From Escallonia rubra (taxonomy: Eukaryota > Streptophyta > Magnoliopsida > Escalloniales > Escalloniaceae): DNA of 64,000 bases. Below, piece by piece: positions 43,930 through 55,933 of the stretch. The stretch is taken from the NCBI GenBank assembly GCA_033065855.1, contig JAVXUO010001954.1, positions 62,001-126,000 on the forward strand, in the 5' to 3' direction. Made by a program: the position numbers and the translations under genes. The notes beneath the pieces were generated by a model. It had not been told where the DNA came from, made no database searches, and was given only the letters and a program-made list of their open reading frames with translations. The first letter of the stretch is position 1, and every line of letters starts with the position of its first letter.

Positions 43930-46631
43930 ATTGTTTTCTCACGCCTGCAATAGAGAAACTCGATCTTGAGTGCAACGATGACAGTTTTTTGAAACCGCGT
44001 TACACCCTGCAACGATAACATTGATATGAAGCCGCGATACATCGTGCAACAACGGCGGAAGCAGCGTTACGTCTTTCAACGAGAACAGATGTACAGAACG
44101 GCGTTACATCCAAATTAAAAAATCATGTAGTACGTTCTTGTTACTCTCTTGAAAAATGTAAAAAAGAACTCTATATTAGAAGTTAGCATGTATAGCTTAA
44201 TAATTAGATTATGTCGATGTGACAACCTGCCAAACGATGGGTGTGAATGCATTTCTTTATAGCAAATTCGTGAAAGACATTTTCCACAAAGTCGTGGCCT
44301 TAGAACACTTTTTTTGACCAAAGATGGGCCTTATTATTGTAGTATATATGGAGCTTCTTGATAAACTTTTGAGGGAGTTTCACAATTTTGACTGGAGCTG
44401 CCGAAAAAAAGATGGGAGTCGTGTGCTTATTTTAAAATGAATCTCAGGGTGCAGTGATAATTTATTCAAAATGGCTTTGTTAATGATTTTTGAAAACTTA
44501 ATTAAATCACATATATACAACCTACAAATTATTGAGCAACCGATAATTTAGCATTTTGATGGCTTAAGTGGAGTTACAGGCTTTCGGTTTAGGCTAGGGC
44601 TCTAGATGGGCAGAACAAACTTGCTACTTTCCTAAATCTCGAGAAGGGAGTCTTGAGAACAAAAATTGTTACTTCAGATTTATGTGATTCTGTTAATGTC
44701 ATTGTTCATGGAACTTATTTCCAACCGAAACCAAGCAAACATTTACCAAAGTTCTCTAGGAAGTCAGCCCATTGGTTTGACTTTCTTGTATGGGATCGTA
44801 TGACAAATGTCTTGCCATTTTTGCCTTCACGCTGGTGCTTCTAATTCCGTGATCCGTCTTGTCACAGTCACGACACGTGGATGAGTGGAGCCCTTTGCAA
44901 GTAAAGTCGTAAGGGAAAGCAGCACGGTGGATGGTGTTTCGTGGGCGGTGGCCAGTTACGAGGTGGTCCGTGGAGGGGATGGCGGGAAATAAGAAAGGAA
45001 AGGTGAAAGGCTGATAGTCTGGAAGAAGAGATGAGAGAGAAGAAGAGAAAGATAAGTGTTGGTAAGGTTTTTCGTGACTCTACTTATAATACCGAGATGG
45101 ACAGATGTGATCAGATTAAGAGTTAGGATAAAATTATATACGGGATGGTTACGGGTCAACTTGACGGGTGGTATGCCGGGGCAATTTAAACTAAGTACCA
45201 AAGCCAACCCGCAGCGGCTGTGTGTTTAGAAACTTAACTACCATACTCGTCCCATAACCCGGTCAAAGTAAAAAAAAAAATTCACTCATTTCAGAGGGCG
45301 GGTTGGATATCTACCGGGTACGGATCAAATTGTTATCCTTAACTAAAAGCGCGAATGTCTCCATTCAGCTATCGCTGGCCCAGATGCATGCGCCGATGCG
45401 GTGCACTTGCATATGTGAGCCCATGTTTATCTGTAAGCCCAATTTGTTTTACTAAAACAACGGAACCTCTCATCACATGGTTTATAAATATCCATTATCT
45501 TTTCCTCTTCCAAGCAACACAAAAAAATGCCACATATTGACCTTTTTTTCTTTACTTTGAGATCTTCGGTCTCCTCAACAACTAGATGAACTGAAGTGAT
45601 TCATGTTGGCCCCTATGCCTTATAATGTAGACTACAGAATCCAAGGTCTAATTATTGGAAAGTTTTCCAATTTCTTAAAATTGGAATTTCAAAATTTCAA
45701 ACTTCAGAATGGCTCTATCTCTCCATCCTTTGGTAGGTTCTACTAGGGTAAAAGACGACTTTAAACTTGAACCTTTACCACATTGTATTTTAACTAGTTG
45801 TAGCCTCGAATCAGGTATCCTTATTGGTTAGTAAGAGTCTATTCTATTTATATAACCTCCCAACCAAAATTTTCACAAATAGATACATAGAGAGTGTTTT
45901 TTTTTTTTTTTTTTTGTGTGGTGGGGGGTGACTGGAATTATGGTGATAAAATAAGGTTTTTACAATATTGACTACTTTAAATTACAATACATATATATCA
46001 TTTTTCCAAATTAGTGATGAGGGAAACACTTCAAGCTATGACCAATATAATTAACAAGAATTAGATAAACGGTAACTTATGAAAAAGAAATTGAGAGAAT
46101 TTAAACCATAGTAATCAATGTGTTGTCACAGTGCCTGGTGCTTCACCCGGTTATGCCTAAAGGTGCAACGGCAAACCGTTACAATTGAGGAAACTTTATG
46201 ACGTCTGCTACCTCGCCTGCACTAATCGGACTAGGTCAACCTAACATTCTATTGATGCCACTATTACAACAAGGATTTGAAGCATATTACAATCAAATTC
46301 AGACTTTAAGGTTCGTTCACACTATTTAAGAATCTCTCTCAACAAATGTATGCGGTAGAACTAAAGATGGATATATCAAGTGATAGTAGTAGGCTTGATG
46401 ATAATAAATGAAGCTTTCTTGAGATTTAAATTGTCTATTAGTTTAATGCTTAATTGTTGGCTAGCTGGCAATCTACAATTCTTTTGCATTTTTTGTCAAG
46501 TGTGACTTCGAGATGCCAAGATTTGTAATGAGACTGATTAAGCTAGTTTATATATTACTTGTATATATTCATTCTACTTGACAAATATATATGTGGATTG
46601 CTACATTATGGTGTGCTAATTAATTAGTTCA
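43930..46631. other. Intergenic DNA with no gene seen
   Basis: The first 200 bp contain three loose repeats of CGTTACA(C/T)C(C/T)TGCAAC (about 43999-44110), possibly the 3' UTR of the PADRE gene. 45120-45340 has GGGTACGGGT-type words. A T-run is at 45898-45915. No coding features are recognised. Confidence 0.4.
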
Positions 46632-46808
46632 TATGAGGTTGATGTTGCTCCGGAGGAGACAAAGAAGAGCAACCATGTCATGAGGAAACTAGAGAAGCGT
46701 AAAGAAGATCGCAAGCTTGACCCACGTGTTGAAGAGCAATTAGTGGGCGCTTGTTGGCTGTTATTTCATAACGGCCTTGACAGTGGAGTCGTGCTGATGG
46801 ATATGAAT
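46632..46808 (+). pseudogene. 40S ribosomal protein S8 pseudogene fragment
   Basis: 46632-46740 reads EETKKSNHVMRKLEKRKEDR followed by KLDPRVEEQ, matching the C-terminal third of plant eS8 (EEAKKSNHVLRKLEKR...VEEQ). A frame change near 46741 is needed to continue as SGRLLAVIS, then RP and RADGY, matching [20 protein letters not shown], now with TAA and TGA stops. It ends at about 46808, short of the expected LEGKELEFY. The rest of the gene was not found nearby, so this is a decayed fragment rather than a working gene. Confidence 0.75.
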
Positions 46809-48429
46809 ATTTTTCTCTGTTGGTGTTTATTATTATTCTTAGATTTAATTGTATATCCGAATGAGACCGGCTACGACGTACTCATTTAGTAATCATACTT
46901 GAATTTTACTTAGCCTGTTATACAGTTAAGAAATACCATAAGTATTGGTTTATTAGCTGCCATGAGATGGCACAACAGATATTTACAGATGAAGCTTTTA
47001 ATTTTGTGAGATTAGATGGGTATTTCTGAGAGATTATGATAAACACTAACTGGTTTATTACTATAATGTTGATGTGATTGTATTACTATAATGTTGATGT
47101 CAGTCTAGACAAATGCTAACTGGTTTATTGTCCTTGTAGTAGGTTAAATATACCGCATATTGAAAGAACATGATCCTTCTCTTCGCAACTGGGCACATGA
47201 TATGTGGCTTACTTCGGTAATATTTTTTATTTTTTCCTTTTCCCAACTAGAGCACTTACATCTAGTTTCTTAGAGTCTCTAATCCCCTCCTCTAATCTCC
47301 TCTTATGTTATTTCTTTAGACATTGAATTCACGACCTTCACACTTTCTCCGTCAATTTGAGAGCAAGGGTTTACATAGCAAAGCATGAAAATCTGATGAT
47401 TTGGGAATTGGTTCATGTGCAATAGGTAAACCTGTTTTAGATAACCACCACCTGATTTCGGAAAGAAATTGACTTTTTAAGTTGGTGGCTTCATTTTATT
47501 ACTTTTCGAAACTAATTTCTGCAATTTTTTTTTTTGTAATTGCAACCCCACCTTCAATTTATCCTGTCAGCAGCGGAGCTGTATTTCGAGGTGGGGCTCT
47601 ACTATTTATGACTGCTACAACTTGCACACACGCACATACCCATATAGATGTATTAGCACATATATCGTATTAGATTTTGTTTCTTTCGCATGGTATTGGT
47701 TTTCTTTTTTCTTATGCTTGACTGGTTTCTTCTTGAGAGTTGTGCTGTAATTGCTAGGCTTAACTATATTTAGAAGAAGCTTTATAGACCCCTAAGAAAT
47801 AATTCATTTCTCCTATTTCTTAATTGGGCTCCCCCAAGCTAACGACATATTAAAGCACTCTAATGCATTATCGGTATCATATCTCCTAGAAAATTTGCTT
47901 GAGGTGACTCTCTATTCCAATCTATTTCCTCCCATGTTATTTCCAGTATTTGTTACATACGAATTACATCTCAAGCTTTTGAAATTTACTTTTCGTGTTA
48001 ACATAAATATTGCACAATTCATTTTGCCTGTAACTAAAGTATCTGTCTCCCAAATTCTGCAGAAGATTCTCATTGTGATGAAGATAATCAAGATTGCAAG
48101 CATTGGGAGCGACATTGATTTTTCATGAACCGACTGTGATTTGCAACTACATTAATTGGGGTATCAAAGATCAATAATGTATTAACGTAGGCTATGATGA
48201 CTATCATAGTTGGCAGTAATTATGTTAGATTATTGGTACTTTGTCTTCCAAGTTTATTTGTAAGGATGATGCTAAAACTTTTTCTATTATAGACCATGGT
48301 TTTGGTAATCAAGTGGTACTTTTTTATGGTTTGATGAATTTCAAAGCAGTGCTAAACTTTTTGCTACTACATGTTACATAAACAAGTTTAAGCAACTTAG
48401 CTGATCTAGAAATTTATAATTTCTTAAAA
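46809..48429. other. Intergenic DNA
   Basis: No intact gene. 47152-47215 reads RILKEHDPSLRNWAHDMWLT before a GTAATA donor-like site and could be an isolated exon; I do not recognise it. CACACGCACATACC near 47627 is low complexity. The remainder is AT-rich. Confidence 0.3.
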
Positions 48430-48857
48430 AAAATGCCAGAAAGAATGCCTACGGTATCTACCGTTAGGATATCATATTTATTATTATTGAAACATCTATA
48501 CCAACGGAGTGCATTGTAGGCATAGCTATCTTACAGTGAAATAGACATAAGTTTGTACCAACAATATGGCCATTGGCATAGCTCCTATGTACCGTAGGCT
48601 TAGAGGGGAAAAGACCTACGGTATTTTCGTAGGCAAAAGTCTTAAAAATTATCGGCGTACGGGACTTATGCCAAACTCAGCATATGTATGTCCCTACGAA
48701 ATGTCCGTTGGCTTATGTCTTTACTACTATAGGCATATGTCTATGCCATCGAAGAAGCACCCATGGTACACTACCGTAGGCATAGGCTACGCCCACGGTA
48801 CTTTCTACTTATGCCAACGCTTTATTACCGTAGGCATAAACCATTTCTCTTGTAGTG
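48430..48857. mobile_element. CACTA-like terminus of a second family
   Basis: The right end CATTTCTCTTGTAGTG (48842-48857) is a CACTA-type end. Its subterminal repeats are different from the other family here: (C)TACCGTAGGCATA and its inverse, at least eight copies between 48445 and 48840. The left end is not found. Open frames across it are by-products. Confidence 0.6.
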
Positions 48858-49260
48858 TTTCAGTGACAACCTTAAACAAGTTGTCACAAAAACTGAATGT
48901 GATGATCTTAAATGTTGTCACTGTAACCCAATTTGTCACTAAAGAACCCACACAATTGACTTGGGGATGAGGTTTGGTGACAAGATGCCTTGTCACAACT
49001 TGTCGCTCGTGACGACAACAATCGTGTAATGATTTTAGTATGTGGTTATTGTGATGCTATCACAATTTTCATATGTGTCAAAGTTGATGTTGTTAAAACA
49101 ACCATTGTGTCAATTCTGTGTTGTCAATAGAATATTGTCACCATTTGAGTTTTTTTAATGTTGTCACTATACGCATAAGTGACGAACTTATAATGACGTA
49201 GTGACAAGCATAATTTTTTCTCTTCTTGGCAGTGACAGTAGTAAGTTGCCTCATATTGCC
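48858..49260. repeat. TTGTCAC / GTGACAA repeat cluster
   Basis: About twelve copies of TTGTCAC or GTGACAA in both orientations immediately follow the terminus at 48857, up to AGTGACAGTAG at 49232. This looks like the subterminal region of yet another MITE or CACTA-type element that abuts the previous one. Boundaries are uncertain. Confidence 0.5.
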
Positions 49261-49849
49261 ATTTTCTATCCCCTTTACACATTACTCTTCCACAAAATAG
49301 CGAGAGTACTCTTAACATAAGAGAATTGACTTCAAAGATCATTAATTATAAATACATCATCTATTACAAAAGTCTTCTTAATGTTAATATAAACTAAAAG
49401 TATTCCATTTACAAAATCACTAAGTACGATAACTCTAGGAAGAAAGGTATAGCTGCGTCTTTGTCTACAATACCTAATACTCAATTCCAACAATCGTTGT
49501 TCACGGCACAAAAAGGATAACGTCATCATCAAACTATAAAACAAGACAACTATAACTATAATAGATGGCCATTTCATTCAATATAGTCAATAAGTACTAC
49601 CTTAGAAAGATGTCTAACATCCCCAAAAAAAATCAGAACTTCAACACCCCGAACTCCTAGAGCATTAAAACAATCACTACTTAATGACCCCTCGACTCAA
49701 ATAACCAACTTTAACACTTATGAAACCAATAAAACAATCCTTGGGGAGGGGGGGGGGGGAGAGAGTTAATAGGGTTTTTGAAATATAATGGGGAATTTAA
49801 ACTAAGTAAGATAATAAATCCCAATCAAACCAAACAATATTTCAATAAA

Positions 49850-50859
49850 GATGCTATCTACATAATTTCAAGCAATTATAGAGCAATAAGTAAAGAGATT
49901 GAGTTAGAGATACTTGGCAGGAAGATTTAAATGGTTCGGCTTGAACTACCCTCAAGCCTACATCCACCTCTTCAAGGAAGTCCCTTGCAAGAGCACTAGA
50001 ATCCACTAGTAACAATCTTCTTCTGCGTCAAGATCAAAATCCTTACAACACTTTGTGATATCCCCAAACCAAGCGCAAACCTTGAATCCACAAAGCTCAC
50101 CCTAAGACTTGACAAACCTAAGCCTTGATCACAATCTTTTTACAAAGATCAAATGTGTACAAAGAAACCCTCTTGAAAGGAAATGAGTACAAATGAAGTT
50201 CTGTTACAATAAAGAGATGAGAGAATTGATGACCTGAATAATGCTCACTCCCAATCAAAGAATTACTCACAAATATGATCTTTTTAATGATGTAAAATCA
50301 TGAAGATGAACAGAGAAAAATTCAATCTATGATCATTGATGTTTCTTTAATGAATGGAGGCTTAGAATGTGGTTTCAATAGTGTATGATGAAGTCCCAAA
50401 TCGTTTTTATAGGGTGGATATCAAGTATAGCCGTTATAGAAAGATTTGGCATGATTTATCGTAAAACTATCCGTTATTTTTCACACAGCGGTCAATAAAT
50501 TCGTTTGCATTCACAATGTAGTCAACTGTATTCCTTACTCCCCATTTCTCGACCGCCTCACAAAACCCACTTTCTTATTTTGGGCATAACTTTCTCTAAA
50601 GAAATCGGATTGACGCGCCTTTTTTTGCATTGGAAATATAATGAAAAGTTTTATCAAAATATGAAAAGTATCACTAAAAATATTCTTGAAAAAATCTGAG
50701 TGAGCTCCAAAGTTCACTCATTTTCAAGAACCACACTTGTGTGAATGATTATGAACTCACATGCAATACACATCCTAAGGTCATTTTAGGTCATAGTCAT
50801 CAATCCAAGCATCAAACCAAGACTAGTTATTTAATAATAAAGATCAATCATAATTCATA
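49850..50859 (-). mobile_element. Possible Copia-type LTR, left part, split by the CACTA element
   Basis: On the minus strand the words GTGGATGTAGGCTTGAGGGT and GCCGAACCATTTAAAT are typical of the U5 region of SIRE/Maximus-like LTRs. The sequence stops at the ATA duplication at 50857-50859 and resumes at 61963. No coding part is present, so it may be a solo LTR. The ends are undefined. Confidence 0.35.
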
Positions 50860-50878
50860 CACTACAAGAAAACAGGGA

Positions 50879-51185
50879 ATTAGCGACGGACTTTTAGCGA
50901 CTTTTCAGCGACGGAAAAAACCGTCGATGAAAATTCGTCGGTAAAAATATTTAACGACGGAAAACTCCATCGTTAAAATGTTTTACCGACTTATTTTCAT
51001 CGACGGGTTTTTACCGACGAAAAGTACCGCCATTAAATATTTTATATGTTTTTTTAATTTTCGATGATTTTCAAAAACATAGAGGCGACAGAATAATTCT
51101 GTCGGTAAAAATACCCGTCGGTGAAAGTAGGGTTTTGCCGACGGACTTTTACCGACGGGTGTGTTCCGTCGGTAAAGGTCTTAAA
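50879..51185. repeat. CACTA left subterminal repeats
   Basis: At least a dozen GCGACGGA / ACCGACGG / TCCGTCGGTAAA words in both orientations. In En/Spm such motifs are binding sites for the TNPA protein. The right end (61620-61950) mirrors them. Confidence 0.85.
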
Positions 51186-51189
51186 AAGA

Positions 51190-51400
51190 TCAGATCGCCT
51201 TCTGCTTTTCTTTCTCCCGTTGCTCTCTATCTCTCTCTATTAACTCTCACCGGCGATATTTCCTCCGTCGCCATCCCCGGCAACTTAGCCCTCGACGAAA
51301 TATAGCCTGCCACCACCACCGACGCCGCCACTACCGCCCATCTTCAAAACCGAAGGACCGCAGCCACCACTGCCGCGCCGCCCATCTTCAAGAATTAGAG
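51190..51400 (+). promoter_or_regulatory. Probable CACTA transcript leader exon
   Basis: Pyrimidine-rich, then CG-rich non-coding DNA (TCTCTATCTCTCTCTATTAA, then CGCCGCCACTACCGCC) ends in AATTAGAG followed by GTATGG at 51401, a donor-like site. By analogy with other CACTA elements this is the first exon or 5' UTR, with an intron running to just before 55934. There is no direct proof. Confidence 0.4.
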
Positions 51401-51401
51401 G

Positions 51402-52861
51402 TATGGTACATCTAACCTTAACGTAATTTCATTCTCTTTTGCGGTGGTCTTATTTTTGTTTCATTGTCAAAGTGACTATGGTGTCAATGTTGTGATTAGA
51501 AGTGAATCATGTTAAATATCCCTGAAAAGAATTGATGTGTTTTCACCATTTGCGGTTTATGTATTGGGAAAATTTGGGTATAATGATGGAAAGGAGCCTA
51601 TCTCATATAATCAAACTAACTGACTTCGTATATATTAGTTATAGTGTGAAATTATGTTAGCTTGTGACTTGTGAGTAGTATTGGAGTATGCAAATTAATA
51701 GTAACATTATTGTGACCATTACATTAGCAATAAATTGTGTGGTTTTGTTGTAGTTGGTTCAACAGGTCTCTTGATCAAAAAAGCTTTTATGATAAGTGAG
51801 AAAGCTAGAAAGTATATTGATATAAAAAATAATTAGTTGCTTGCGGATTCAATCGCAAGCTCAGAGTTGGTTTATAAAATGACCATACCAAGATCGTACC
51901 AATTTGGGGGATCTAATAAGCAATTACATTTTTACTATTTGAGTTAAATTTTATCCAATAAGTGCCCACCTTGTGAATCATTTCTGGCTACGCCACTGCT
52001 ATTGAACATTGTCAAACAATCAACCTCAACCACTATCACTACCATACATCCCCAGAGCCTTTCCATATTCTCTCACTTAATTGAACGATTCGCAACCATC
52101 ATCATCCACCAGCAGCAGTTATAGTACAACCATTACTACTACCGTTACAGGGAAAATAAGGAAATGGAAAAACTCAACCTTAGTTTGGAAATCAACGTTT
52201 CTCTCTCCCTAATTTGAAAATACAAAAAATATGGAAAGGAAAAGACAACCCTTACTTAATTAGAGTTTGAAAACTATATACTGTATATACAGTGTATATA
52301 TTGTTTAGGGCTGCATTGACATTTAAAAAAATACACATTCATCCATTAGCGAAAAAGTAATTTTTTGTTTTAACATATCAACGATAAATGAACATAGCTG
52401 ATACAATTTTCATGTTTTTGATCACATAGAATTATATTTTCAAATTGGATAATCCCACATATATGGGAACCTTTGCTCTCTACTCTCTCTCTCTCTAAAC
52501 AAATAATTAATACATTTTCTGTTGTCATCAAGACAATATTCAGTAGACTACTACATCACTTAACCCCAAGGGGTGAGTGAAGTGGCAAAAGGCTTTGAAG
52601 AATAACTTTAAGGTTTTAAGTTCGAATTTCCATACCAACGAACTATATAAACTGTCATTTCAATTGTTTGAAGAAAAAAAAATACAACATCACGTGACTT
52701 TTGCCTTCAAGCTTGGACAGTGAAGAGAGAAGACAAACATAAGCCCATGGGACAAGAGTAAAAGCTCGGCTACATACACAATGCTCCTGGGCTGGTGGAA
52801 AGAATTAAGAATATGTGAATATACACAATGAACTCCTAATTAATAGGTCACTGCATCGCTT
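51402..52861. other. Non-coding part of the CACTA element
   Basis: AT-rich, no gene. At about 51981-51998 TTCTGGCTACGCCACTG is an hAT-like right end (inverse CAGTGGCGTAGCCAGAA) without a matching left end. Confidence 0.45.
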
Positions 52862-53575
52862 AAATTAAATGCCCTAATCGAATCGAACCCTAAATTAAAC
52901 TAATTGAACCCTAAATTGAATGCCCTAATCCAATCGAACCCTAAATTGAACTAATTGAACCCTTTAATTGAACCCTAAATTGAATGCCCCAATTCAACCG
53001 AACCGTAAATTGAACTAATAGAACCCCCTAATTGAATTCTAAATTGAAATAATTAAACCCTAAATTGAATGTCTTAATCGAATCGAACCCTAAAGTAAAC
53101 TATAGAACCCCTAATTGAATGCCCTAATCCAACCGAACCCTAAATTGAACTTATTGAACCCCCTAATTGAATATCCCAATTCAACCGACCACTAAATTGA
53201 AGTAATTGAACCATAATTGAACCCTAAATTGAAGTAATTGAACCCTAATTAAATCCTAAATTGAATGCCCTAATCGAATCGAACCCTAAATTAAACTAAT
53301 TGAACCCCTAATTGAACCCTAAATTGAATGCCATAATCCAATCGAACCCTAAATTAAACTAATTGAACCCCCTAATGGAACCCTAAATTTAATGTCCTAA
53401 TTCAACCGAACCCTAAATTGAACTAATAGAACCCTAAATTGAAGTAATTGAACCATAATTAAATCCTAAATTGAATGCCCTAATCGAATCGAATCCTAAA
53501 TTAAACTAATTTATATCCTAATTGAACCCTAAATTGAATGTCCTGATACAATCGAACCCTAAATTGAAATAATTC
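52862..53575. repeat. CCCTAAATTGAA array inside the CACTA element
   Basis: About 25 imperfect units of the kind GAACCCTAAATTGAACTAAT and GAATGCCCTAATCGAATC follow each other. The AACCCTAAA core equals the plant telomere word, but the units are longer and irregular, so this is a satellite-like array rather than interstitial telomere DNA. Confidence 0.85.
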
Positions 53576-53589
53576 AAGCGCATCGGATA

Positions 53590-54212
53590 TGTGTATTTTG
53601 AACAATTTTTTTCCATTTGAACATTGATAATTTGTTTGATAATTTTAGGTTGTTAATTGTGCATTTGAGAATTGTGATTATTGATCGATGATTTTAGGTT
53701 ATTAGCTGTGCATTTGAAGTAATTGCGATTATTAATTGATGATTTTAGGTTGTTAATTGATGATTTTAGATTGTTAATTGTGCATTGAGCATTTGAGATA
53801 TTGAGATTATTGACGGAGGATGGGACCCAATTAGATTGAATGTGTGATTTTTGTTAATTTTTATTGCATTGAGCATTTAAGAATTGAGAATTGAGATTGT
53901 TGACGGAGGATGGGACCCAATTGGATTGAGATACCTGTTAGTTAGCGCAGACACGGACCAGATTAACGTATGCCGATGTGTCTGGAGGTACGTGTCGGTG
54001 GGCGTCGGACACGTGTTCGGAGGCGTCGGACACGTGTCGGTATGTGTCGGACACGTGTCCGGAGGTGTCAGACACGTATCGGACACCATATCGACACCCT
54101 ATATGAGGTGTCGGAATTGAGATTGTTGAATGTGCATTAAATTTAGGTTAGTTAGGTTAATGCGACATTTTTAGCATGCACCCCCTGGAATCTCATCGTG
54201 GCTCCAGCACTG
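53590..54212. mobile_element. hAT-like fragment inside the CACTA element
   Basis: The right end TGGCTCCAGCACTG at 54199-54212 (inverse CAGTGCTGGAGCCA) and a preceding GCACCCCCTGG block resemble the end of the hAT element at 6787-8303. Shared internal phrases (ATTGA.GGAGGATGGGACCCAATT, twice here and once at 7910) support one family. 53960-54085 is a minisatellite of CGGACACGTGTCGG type. No left TIR is recognised. Confidence 0.55.
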
Positions 54213-55200
54213 GCTATAATTAGCCCTAATTAGTTCTGATTAACAATATTTTAGTAAATCAATTAACCCTAATTAGCTCTAACGAGCCTAATTAGTTTTA
54301 ACTAACCCTAAGAACCTAATGAAAATCAAATTAGCTGTAATTACCCCAAATTAGCCCAAATGAACCCAATTATGCGCATATTGATTATAGTTAGCCTAAT
54401 TAGTCGTAATTTGCACTAACATAACTCAATTAAGCCTAATTAGCGCTAATTAGGACTAATCAACACTACTCGGCACCATTAAAACCCTAATTAGGACTAA
54501 ATAACCCTAATTAGTCAATCAACCCTAATTAGCTATAATTATCCAAAATTAGCCCTCATTAACATTAATTAGCCATAACATAACCCAATTAAGCCTAATT
54601 AGCACTAGTTAGGACTAATCAACACTACTCGGCACCATTAAAACCCTAATTAGGACTAAATAACCCTAATTAGTCTTAATCAATCCTAATTAGCTATAAT
54701 TATCCGAAACTAGCCCTCATTAACATTAATTAGCCCTAACATAACCCAATTAAGCCTAATTAGCCCTAATTAGGACTAATCAGCACTACTCGGCACAAGT
54801 AAACCCTAATTAGGACTAAATAACCCTAATTAGCTATAATTATCCGAAACTAGCCCTCATTAACATTAATTAGCCCTAACATAACCTAATTAAGCCTAAT
54901 TAGTCCTAATTAGGACTAATAAGCACTACTCGGCACAATTAAACCCTAATTAGTCCTAATCAACCCTAATTAGCTATAATTATCTGAAACTAGTCCTCAT
55001 TAACATTAATTAGCCCTAACATAACCCAATTAAGCCGAATTAGCCCTAATCAGGACTAATCAGCACTACTCGACACAATTAAACCCTAATTAGGACTAAA
55101 TAATCCTAATTAGTCATAATTAACCCTAATCAGCTATAATTAATACTCGTAATTAACCCTAATAACCCAGTTAGCCCTAATTAGCCCTTGTTCATCCCAT
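54213..55200. repeat. CCCTAATTAG satellite with higher-order units of 140-161 bp
   Basis: The monomer is about 10-12 bp (ACCCTAATTAG and variants). On top of it, the word CACTACTCGGCAC (or CGACAC) recurs at 54464, 54623, 54784, 54924 and 55064, giving spacings of 159, 161, 140 and 140 bp, each with CATTAACATTAATTAG and ACATAACCCAATTAAGCC in the same order. Confidence 0.88.
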
Positions 55201-55933
55201 AATTACTCCATGTTGCCCAGAGATGGTTCAATTACTCGTTGTTTACAAACCATGTCTTCTTTATATTAGTTGTTGTTTTGAGAAGTCCATTGGCAACGAG
55301 ATGGTTCAACTCCTTGCCAACGAATTCTATTTAATGTGGAATTGATAACATATGTAACGATCTTTCTGTAGTTTTGATATTTCGGAAAGATTCTTGCATA
55401 TGTTATCAATTTCTGAACGCATGCATGCATGCATAAAAATCCTTAGTTCCCGTTCAAAGGTACTCATTACAAAGTAATGCCTTGTAATGAGCCTTTGGAT
55501 GTCCAGTTTGGATAATTTGGAAAAGCTAATTGTTTATTAAACAGTGTTTTGACTCATGCTTTGTGTTCTATGTCGTGGATATTTGGTACACGTTCTCGTG
55601 TGTTTTTCCGGGTGCATACAGATCTGGTGTTCTAACATCCGTCAAACCTTCCTGAGCAAGGTTAGATGAATGTTAGAACACCTAATCGATGTCGTGTACT
55701 TGGAGAAATGCGGGGAGGTGCTGCCGAATTTTTCACAGACATGGGACTAAGCATGAGTTATTCACTGTTTTATAAACATGTGCTATTCTGAATGGGACAG
55801 GACCACTACCTGTTCAAGAGTGGAGGGGAAATATGTAGACATGTTGTAACATTCATGCATTCATATTTACATCGGCAATGCCTAATCACTGGTCATTATT
55901 GAAGGTGGTATACAGTACGATAATTCAGTCGTC
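55201..55933. other. Region upstream of the CACTA transposase gene
   Basis: Non-coding. It contains TGCATGCATGCATGCAT near 55420, a palindromic RY-repeat-like word. Likely the end of the first intron. Confidence 0.4.

Noticed and set aside
44653-45207. Short frames on both strands downstream of the PADRE gene
   Set aside because: No domain, no matching splice sites and no conservation cue; treated as intergenic.
48566-48970. 134-codon frame at a CACTA-like terminus
   Set aside because: It spans TACCGTAGGCATA subterminal repeats and the TIR itself, so it is a repeat by-product.
52862-55200. Interstitial telomere array
   Set aside because: Units are 10-25 bp and irregular, CCCTAAA is not repeated head to tail, and the arrays lie inside a bounded transposon.
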